In this document: in pieces, positions 32,347-40,600 of the stretch
How positions within the stretch are numbered: position 1 is the first letter of the stretch
Layout of the letters: each line of letters starts with the position of its first letter
Assembly (NCBI GenBank): GCA_008931825.1
Contig: QXVZ01033460.1
Span: forward strand, 1 to 44,189
Direction: 5' to 3'
DNA from: Phallusia fumigata
Taxonomy: Eukaryota > Chordata > Ascidiacea > Phlebobranchia > Ascidiidae
DNA length: 44,189 bases
Translations under genes and position numbers: made by a program
Notes under the pieces: model-generated
Database searches by the model: none
The model's input: the letters and a program-made list of their open reading frames with translations, nothing else
What the model was told of the DNA's origin: nothing

Positions 32347-32819
32347 CTGCGAAAAAACAGGTGGTGTGCAAGGAATTCGGCGTCATATGCTGTTAAATTT
32401 GTTAACATCTAGTTAAAACGTCGAAATTTGTTAACATGTGAAGACAGAATATGTGCACGTTATGCTGTCTTCCCATGCCCGACCCAAAATTTAACAATGT
32501 TACAGATTTAATTTGCATTTAAGAATTAATTTTTACTTGCCCATTTTACGTCAATTTCTTTGACCATGCTATCCTGGTTCAAACGTCCGGGCGGCAGTCA
32601 GTGAGTCAGCGGATGATTCTACAGCATTTATCAAAAACCGCACCAGGACCTAAAACAAGATGATCCAACAGCAGCACCGTGCATTTGATAAGTTATGCGA
32701 AGTTAAAAAATTACATTTCGGTATGGTTGCAAAATTGAACCAGTGTGCACCCCAGTTCACTTTTGCGCCGCACCAAAGAAGTTAATTTCCAGCAATGAAA
32801 TTACCTGAATATTTTTAGA

Positions 32820-33215
32820 CGCTTTGGACCTCCTTGCGTCTTTGTCGTTCTTCACAAAACCTCCCTTCGACGCGAGTCACACAAAAGGAATGACACTCGC
32901 CACGCCAAAGCTACGTGGATTCATTTTTTCCTTTTTTCGACCAATCGAAAGGCCTGGCGTCAAAACGTCACAGAAGCGCTCTTCGTCCGTCCAATGGCTG
33001 ACTTCATTGCACAATCAGTGAGCTGAATTTGGAGCAGGTTTATCAGTTGCGGGAGGCAAAACGCGTGACGTGGTGTAATTTGAATGGCGCTTGTAGGACT
33101 ACAGTGCTTGCCGGAAGCTGGAGAGGTTTTTTTTTACATTGCTTAAACGGCAAGTGTTTAAAACAAAATGTTTTTGTCGTGTATTATATTTTTCAATCTG
33201 TTTCGCCTTAACAGC
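32820..33215 (-). pseudogene. 5' end of rightmost unit with conserved promoter-like block
   Basis: On the - strand, 32940-33012 repeats the two-CCAAT plus ACGTCA block of 17506-17580, followed by ATG near 32925 (MNPRSFGVA, then frame lost). Upstream, both copies share CTTGCCGGAAGCTGGA near 33110 and 17670. Beyond 33215 similarity to the 17-kb copy ends, marking the right edge of the amplified region. Confidence 0.4.
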
Positions 33216-34765
33216 GAATTGATGGCCAAGTGCGCACATAACTAAAAAAATGTTTTTATGTTTTGTCAAACTTATATGTATTTCACCATTAAACCCAAAT
33301 TTATTTTGGTAATCGAATAACTTGATTTGTCAAGTGCGCCGATTCAAAGACACAACAAAAAACGAATCAACACGATTAACTAAAAACTTACAGTTCCTGC
33401 AAATTTATTAATTTTGAAAAGCTGCTTACTGTGTATTTATGATATATTTAGAACGTCACAGTAGAAATTAAAATATTCAAAAGGCTGCTCGGCATAAAAA
33501 GCACAGATTGAAGTGTGCCGCCGGATTTAGAAAGTTTAAGTGTGACGTCAGCGAAAAAAGGTTGCGGAGCACTGGTTTAACGTATGTATCAGGAACATCT
33601 GGGTAATAAATTCGGCTATGCAATATTCTGTGTGTCAATTTGTGTGATGTCTTCTGATTTGCGAACAAAGAAAAGCAGGCCGAAAAGATGACGGGCAGTG
33701 ATCAGAACGACATAAGGGAAAACGATCATGGCTTTGGAGTTTCTGCAAAAAAAAACCGAAGGTCAATAGTGGGAAACTGACTTCCATCCATTCACTTCTT
33801 TGGTGGCAGAAACGTCAATTTTAAAGGTCTTAGGTGGATTACATTGCTGCCCATTATCTATTCTTATCGGTAGAGTTTGTAACAAAGTTGTATCATTTTG
33901 ACCCGATGACAGAAAAGTCTGAAACCGAAAATTTTATGTGGAGTTTGAATTTGACCCGAAAATTTAATTAAACCGAATGAAACAAGTAGACAGGACGACA
34001 TCAGGGGTCGGCAACTTTTTAAACGCAGCGTGCCAGTTGACGAATGATGGTAAAATCTCAATGGCTTCCCGCGCAATGTTAATGGTGCCACTGCTTTATG
34101 TTTATGCGTTAAATCTGTAAAATCTGGTTTACACATGCTCTTTGTAGCTCGTTACTACAGCTGCACTGCACTTAACGTTAAAAATCAAAGAGGCCGCTGA
34201 ACTTGGTTTAAAAATGTATCAGAACATAAACTCGTAAATCACTTGCCGTGCCATCAATACTCACCTCACGTGACAACCGTAGGACGCATGCCAGGGGTTG
34301 TCGACCTCCGGCCTACATGATTTTACGGAATGTAAGACTGTACGCAGCAAAGTATTTCTTCTGGCAGGCATTTTTTAGCACCTTTTGCGCACGTACGTTT
34401 GTTGAATGTAAATGAATCTGACCCGACACTTTCATGTTTAGGCCGAAACCAAAACCCGAAAAGCCAGGCTCGAGTTACAATCTGGTTTGTATAACATAAG
34501 ATATGTGTTTTCGTGGGGAATTTCGTTGGACCTTCGTAACGCAACTACGTTTTGCAAAAGAAGACATTTGCCTTGAAAATCCGTTCATCACCCGCAGAAC
34601 AAACTCCAACAGCACGCATAAACACATATGCTTTTCGAATCGTTTTGAATGCACTGTATTACATGACATTAGTAAAGGCATTTCGGGATCCTATTACGAG
34701 GTCATATCCTACCAATAGGTGAGTGTATTATTGCAATCCATTGCACTAGCGTTTAAAATATTTTG
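33216..34765. mobile_element. fragments with hAT-like termini; no intact gene
   Basis: CAGGGGTCGGCAACTTTTT at about 34004-34022 and CAGGGGTTGTCGACCTCCGG at about 34293-34312 resemble the CAGGGGTCGGCAA ends of many hAT elements. An opposite-facing end, CCAGTGCTCCGCAACCTTTT on the - strand, lies near 33552-33575 with CCGGCGGCACACTT inward. I cannot pair them into complete elements with target duplications. The small frames here (33864-34136 -, 34323-34718) overlap these fragments and show no domain. A GTGAGT donor-like site near 34719 has no supported exon. Confidence 0.45.
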
Positions 34766-34954
34766 TCATAGTTTGGTATTTGAATCTTTCGGGTCGTTTG
34801 AATTTATACCAACTTCCTTTTCACCACGGATCAGCTGCTGAGGAAGCAAGTATAGGAACTGGTAATAAAGTTCTCTGCTATCAGGGAGTTTAAAAACATG
34901 GTGGTTGACGTACAGGAAGCAGGCTCTCTTTCTTGCTACCTGTCCCGGTACCAA
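34766..34954 (-). pseudogene. possible Helitron/Pif1-like protein scrap
   Basis: A 62-codon - strand frame has LPDSRELYYQFLYLLPQQL followed by IRGEKEVG. The pattern of a variable lead-in, then a YY-x-LL-LL-P segment and charged residues resembles the stretch before the Pif1-like helicase part of Helitron proteins (dpe-YY-LLLL-P-R-E). The match is by memory and short. Flanks give no continuation, so at most this is a fragment. Confidence 0.25.
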
Positions 34955-35565
34955 TCAAGTATGTCAGGTGTCAAAAATGACGAAGATGGCAAATTATGAA
35001 CACTTTTTGGACAACAAAAAATTATCGCTGTTCCTTTTGGGTCTTATTTAAAATAGAGAAATTGTAATTTAAATGCATCTCGTAACCCCGAATTCGCCAA
35101 GATGGACTTCATAATTCGACAGATTGCAATTTGCAAAATATCCTTTGCCTTATGCTGCAACTCACTAAGGAAAGAGTCACAAATGAAATACGTCAATGTA
35201 GCAGGCTTATCAAATGCAAAGCATTTCAAAAATTCACTTTGTACACGCTTCTTGTTTGTCTATTTTTATTCCGGTCTTCCCAACAGTTTGTTTTGCCAAA
35301 CATACCTTGCCCAACTGCGTTTATTGTTTTGCTCGTTGGCGGTACGAAGAACCTGTTACGACACTATCGCAAGAAAAGCAAAGAGTTTTGAGGAAAAATC
35401 GAAACGGCTGAGGTGGTTTGATGCCGAAAATACAGTAAGTGGCATACAGGTACGACTCTTAGTCCACTGAGCTTGAAAAACAACAAAACGAAGCGGCATA
35501 ACAACTATGTACAGATCAACACATCGTCAAACAATAGCACATCAATAAAATAATATCCAAGCATG
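34955..35565 (+). other. intergenic; two overlapping + frames of doubtful status
   Basis: Frames 35102-35470 (122 codons) and 35131-35391 (86 codons) overlap on the + strand, and 35044-35229 lies on the - strand. The first contains a strong donor-like ACAGTAAGTGG near 35430, and AATAAA occurs at about 35543-35548. None shows a recognisable domain, so I do not call a gene. Confidence 0.25.
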
Positions 35566-36486
35566 TCAATTTTTGTGAGAACAGCCTTTCCAAAGAAACC
35601 TCAACGGACTGGCGATGATATCCGGCCAAGTTTCATAAGTAAGCAAAACAGCTAATAAGTTTACGCTCAGACTACACGAATAGGCGGCAAGGGGAATGTC
35701 GACTTGGCGGGCTTCGGTCAAGACAGTTGCTGCGGCCACGGCTTGATCAGTGACCACGCACACAAGAGACATGATGGCAGTTCGTTTTAAAAACTTCTTT
35801 CCCGATCGAATTTCGACCTCGTCCCGGGCGCATTGGAAAGGATAGATGAATAGAAAGAGAAGCACAATTTGTCCCACCGCGTCCACGGAAGAGGCCACCA
35901 GCAATGGCAAAATGAAGGTCTCGGTTGCGTAAGTGCAGCAGTTCCCAACGAATTTGAAGTACTGAAGAACGTCGAACAATGTAGTAGCGGTTAGAAGACC
36001 TAACACCATACCGCTGATGCTGAGGTAACTAAGTACTTTGATCCACGGCTTTCCAGTGTGGATGAGCAAGGAGCTAGCGTAGAGGCACCGTTGTTTGAAC
36101 CAAAGAAATGTGTAGATCGTCGAGACGTTTATACCGAGTATTGCGATAATGAATTTCATCATCACGTTGCATTGAAACGTTGCTTGCTTCGAGTCAGCGA
36201 TGCTGTATACCCCAAAGTTCAGAGCAAGGAAGGTACAGGTGATGAGGCTGACCATGCACGCCAAGACGTACAGAATGCGACCACTGCATTCGCCACGCGA
36301 AAACCGTTTGTGTCTTAGTCCGTAGCAAATCAGCGAGATCAAGACGTAAACTGCAATGACCAAACTGACTCCAGTTGCCGCAGTACATCCAGTTTTCGCA
36401 GCGTATGACAATGTGTTATTGTGGATACCAATTCTTGGTGGAGTCGATATGTTTGCAGCCATAGCTAATATGTAGGACAGCAGCAA
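35566..36486 (-). CDS. seven-transmembrane receptor-like protein, about 300 aa, single exon
   Basis: Intact intron-less frame. Two starts are possible, MLLSYILAMAAN and, eight codons later, MAANISTPPRIG; the second gives a short extracellular N-terminus with N-I-S and N-N-T glycosylation sites and is my preference. Hydrophobic stretches at roughly 38-58, 71-93, 108-128, 148-170, 186-214, 234-256 and 266-288 form a 7TM layout. After the third comes LWFKQRCLYASSLL, matching LWLRQRILYTSPLI in the 19981-21057 gene; the end of the seventh segment (LTYETWPDIIASP) also lines up with FSYAKWRARLIPW there. The C-terminal tail is short and ends KGCSHKN. Likely member of the same orphan family; ligand unknown. 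Confidence 0.8.
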   Translation of the reverse strand: MLLSYILAMAANISTPPRIGIHNNTLSYAAKTGCTAATGVSLVIAVYVLISLICYGLRHKRFSRGECSGRILYVLACMVSLITCTFLALNFGVYSIADSKQATFQCNVMMKFIIAILGINVSTIYTFLWFKQRCLYASSLLIHTGKPWIKVLSYLSISGMVLGLLTATTLFDVLQYFKFVGNCCTYATETFILPLLVASSVDAVGQIVLLFLFIYPFQCARDEVEIRSGKKFLKRTAIMSLVCVVTDQAVAAATVLTEARQVDIPLAAYSCSLSVNLLAVLLTYETWPDIIASPLRFLWKGCSHKN

Positions 36487-37400
36487 TAAAGCAGATGTAA
36501 ATTTTAAATCATACAGAGCTCCTCAAACTGTTTGTAAACATCCAAAAAGATTGAAATAATATTCACTTTGTAATAAACCGTCTTTCAAATCAACTCCTAA
36601 TAGCCTAATTGAAAAATTTGTAATTCGGAGATTTACCGTACTATTAAATGCTAAACCTAAGGTATTCTACTTGTTAATAAATGTTCAATTTTCAAAATAC
36701 CTGCTGTTTATACGAGCAGCGCTACACAACTGATTCAGTTACGCATACAAGCTCCGTAATATAGGAAGGTTTCGAAAATTTTCAGAAAAGGAAATGGCCT
36801 GTGTAGCCTTCACATTTTGAAGGGAACTGCTCCGAGCACGCGGATATGCTGATGAGAACAAACACGAGGAAGCATGCACTGGCGTTGAAGTCACCCTTCT
36901 CACATATCAATCACTACGCTTACGACAAGGTAATCAGCATTGAAAATCAATTTCTGGGAATAACAAAAGTCAAAAGGTCAATTAGGCACGTACGCGCAGT
37001 GCAGGATGTTGAAACGTCAAAAGAACTAAAGAATGCCAATGATTCAAAATTGATGCTTTATTCGAAAGATAAGCCGTTTGTTTGTGCCTACAAACGAGTA
37101 GCAACTCCTTTGCCAAAACCAAAATTAGTAATTAATATCAAATATACCTTCTGTTTGAAATGGAAATCGAAGCATAAAAGGTCAAGCAAAATACTATTTA
37201 CTGTGACAGCCTGTGGAAAGACACATCAGATATGTCGTTTTACATCGAGGCCTGGTGCCATCAACCAAACACCACGCTCCCGAGGTCATTTTTCGTCATC
37301 ATATAACACAAACAGTGGAAGACGTCACGATTACTGAAAACGCCAGGTCGACACGAAAGCCGAATCCATAGCATCAGTTTCATCGCACGTTTTTCGGGGA
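36487..37400 (+). other. intergenic between 7TM gene and alpha-tubulin
   Basis: Contains one + strand frame at 36846-37337 (next entry). Otherwise AT-rich with no repeat of the mosaic and no recognised element. GACGTCAC occurs near 37321. Confidence 0.3.
36846..37337 (+). CDS. hypothetical protein, 163 codons, weak support
   Basis: The longest unexplained frame outside satellites: basic (many K and R), with no membrane segment and no motif I recognise. A strong donor-like AAG|GTAATC follows codon 28 or so (near 36929), so the frame might be only partly exonic. It lies 310 bp upstream of the alpha-tubulin start on the same strand. It could be chance in sequence of this size; translation or conservation evidence is lacking. 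Confidence 0.25.
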   Translation: MLMRTNTRKHALALKSPFSHINHYAYDKVISIENQFLGITKVKRSIRHVRAVQDVETSKELKNANDSKLMLYSKDKPFVCAYKRVATPLPKPKLVINIKYTFCLKWKSKHKRSSKILFTVTACGKTHQICRFTSRPGAINQTPRSRGHFSSSYNTNSGRRHDY

Positions 37401-37646
37401 TTAAATGAGTGGCACCAGCTCTGCCATTGTGGCGCCCGCACGAGGAAGGACGAGCGGCGCGGCATCACGACAGAAGTGACGTCACATCCGGTGGTGGTGT
37501 GATGGCCCTGTGTGCAGGCAAACTGCGAGTTAATTGTTGCAGTCTGCCGGTACGTCGTAACGTTGATACTGCGCAGAGCAAAAGATAGTTTCAACAAGCT
37601 ACCGAATCGCAAGCGAAAACAAAGGAAGGAACTTGAAGCCAAAATC
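37401..37646 (+). promoter_or_regulatory. alpha-tubulin promoter / 5' UTR region
   Basis: Locally GC- and CpG-rich compared with surroundings. A perfect cAMP-response palindrome TGACGTCA lies at 37477-37484, followed at once by CATCCGGT, an ETS-type core on the reverse strand. No TATA box is clear. The ATG at 37647 has the context GCCAAAATC, acceptable for initiation. Confidence 0.5.
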
Positions 37647-40600
37647 ATGGTGGGTTTAATGATGAAATGATCGGTTTTCTGTTGTTTAGTTTAACTTGAC
37701 AGCATGGCTTTGTCGCGCAATTACTGGTATTACCAAGGATGGTCGAAGTAGTTCGGAAGGGCTTCAGACAAAAGGCTGCTGGGCGTAGCCGCTTCGTGTT
37801 CTGTCACCGTGATAGATGAAATGCCAAAACGACTGCAATTATGCAAACTGATAAAGCTAATAGCTTTACCAGTTAAACAGCTGTATTTCCAACAATCTGT
37901 TGCAGGCTGTAGATGCATACAACGGTATTTAATCATTCAAAGACAATTTAGTTTAGTTTTACCAGAACACCACAATGCCAGCACATCAGGTTAGGAATGC
38001 CTTTAATTATGTATTAAAGTTTTACTGTTTTAGGTGAAAAGTTAAAATTGCTGCCTAGATGGTTTAAAGTCATGTGTTTGAAAAAAACGAAAAATCAGCG
38101 GTAAATTTGCCCACAAGTATTAAGTTAATTTGTTCCTGAAAAGGACGTTACCAGGCAAACTTGTACGACAGTTAAGCAGCGGTGTAGCGGATGGGCTTTT
38201 ACATAAACAGACCTATTTTATATTTTAGCATACACTGGTTGATTTGGTTGCCATCCAAGTGTCGGTAATTACACCGGCGATGCCATTTTTTTGCAGCCTA
38301 ACCCCAACAACTCCATAACAGGTCGCATATCCAAGGCTTATTTAATGCAAGTTGCAGGTGCTGCCACGTCATCAAACAGCGCATCCGCCCGCTGAGTTTT
38401 AAACCTAAATAAAACTCTCTATGGAAGCAGACAAACCATCCCCCTATCTTCTGCTAGTGTAACTCTATACCTAAAAACCAACCAACTACTGTTTTTTTTT
38501 ACCGGCAGCGGGAGTGCCTTTCAATTCATGTCGGACAAGCCGGGGCTCAAATCGGCAGTGCCTGCTGGCAGCTTTACTGCCTTGAGCATGGAATCGAGAA
38601 TGACGGAACGATAGAGGATGGCAAGGCTCAAAAGGGTTCCAACGAGGACTCCTACAGCACTTTCTTCAGCGAAACCGGCTCGGGCAAACACGTACCAAGA
38701 ACAATATTTGTCGACCTGGAGCCAACTGTTGTGGGTGAGAAAGTTAGCACTAGTAGCAGAGGTTTAGGTTTTGGAAATCTAACATATTGTTCCGCTTTGG
38801 TGTAGAGTAGAGGAGCCCAGAGTGGTAATTGAAAGTTGATAGCAGTCAAGATTTATGTCTAAAGATTGTCGTTTGTGTTTTTTGGAGCAACCCCTTTTAA
38901 AATGGTACAAGCACAAGGCGAACAGCAAAGGAATTTAGGAATGCTTTAACTTTCTCGGTTTGGGATAAAAATGCAAACCAGATTGTGCTCGTACACTGAA
39001 ATTAAAAATCGATTTCAAGGGAATATTTAAATCAAATCTGGGTCTAAAAAACATCTTTGGTCGCAATATAGGTGAGGTTTAAAATGTACACCACATTGTG
39101 GGTTGTTTTATTACAACAGCTAAACCAACAAACCAAGCCATTAGCATTATTTGATCCCTTCAACAGACGAAATACGAACCGGGGAGTACCGGGCCCTTTT
39201 CCATCCCGAACAAATGATAACAGGAAAGGAGGACGCGGCTAATAACTACGCCAGGGGGCACTACACCGTCGGTGAGTTGTTGGCTTGAGATAACCGGACT
39301 CATAGGATGCATTTTACAGCCGGTTTATTGTTTGGCATTGCTACATTTTGCGTCAGTATGTAGAATGCTACCGGCAAACTGTGATGCTATACCATGACTT
39401 TGTCCTGCTTTAAGATTGGAAAGAATTTTGGAACAAAATATATCCAAAAATATTTGTTATTATTTTTTGGATTAGGGTTACCACAATGACTCACTTTAAA
39501 TCTTACAAAAACAAATTTGAAAACTTAAATCTTATAAAACCATATTTGAGCAACAAATGCAACTTAAGCTACTTGCAGCAAACCATAGGAATACATTTTG
39601 CTTCGCACTTAACTTTCAGTTATCAAAATACAAGCCACTTTTTTGGATACATAAAAAACACTGCACATAACCATCTACAAATCTCGGATACTCATTAACA
39701 AATAGCATTTGATCACCAGGAAAAGAGCAGATTGACCAAACTGTGGATAGGATCAGGAAGCTTGCCGACCAATGTACAAGTTTGCAGGGTTTCCTCGTTT
39801 TTCACTCATTCGGAGGTGGAACCGGATCGGGATTCACTTCTCTGCTCCTGGAACGACTTTCCATTGACTACGGGAAGAAGTCGAAGCTGGAATTTGCAGT
39901 GTATCCCGCACCAAGAGTATGTTTTAGAAATTGACGAAACCGAATGCGTATTGGCAACCTAGGTACAAGTTGCCATTTCCAAAACAATCCAATCAATGCA
40001 ACCCTTAAGATAACAAAAAATTTTTTTTATAATAACAGTGAGCAAATCAATAACCAGTGGCTAATGGTCAACCAAATATTGATGCTTAGGACGAACGCTT
40101 TGATAATCTTCACAAACAAAAGTTGTCTACCCAATAACAATCGATTAAAAGCTGTTTAAAACCAAAACGTCAGAAGTTGACACAAAATCTTCACAACAAC
40201 AGGGTGTTATGCACAAACTGCATGGTATTAAGACATCAATAGCCAAAACAACGTAGTATTTAACCTTTTCTATTGATTAGATCTCGACCGCCGTTGTGGA
40301 GCCCTACAATTCGGTCCTTACGACTCACACTACACTGGAGCACACCGACTGTGCCTTTATGGTCGACAACGAGGCCATATACGACATATGCACGAAGAAA
40401 CTCGGCATAGATAGGCCCAACTACTCCAACCTTAACCATCTAATTGCGCAAATCGTCTCATCAATCACCGCGTCCCTACGCTTTGCTGGCTCCCTTAACG
40501 TTGATCTGACCGAGTTCCAGACCAACCTGGTTCCGTATCCTAGGATCCATTTTCCACTCACGACGTACGCTCCCGTGATATCGGCCGAGAAGGCCTATCA

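Noticed and set aside
36058..36388. Frames on both strands within the second 7TM gene
   Set aside because: Shadows of the 306-codon frame.
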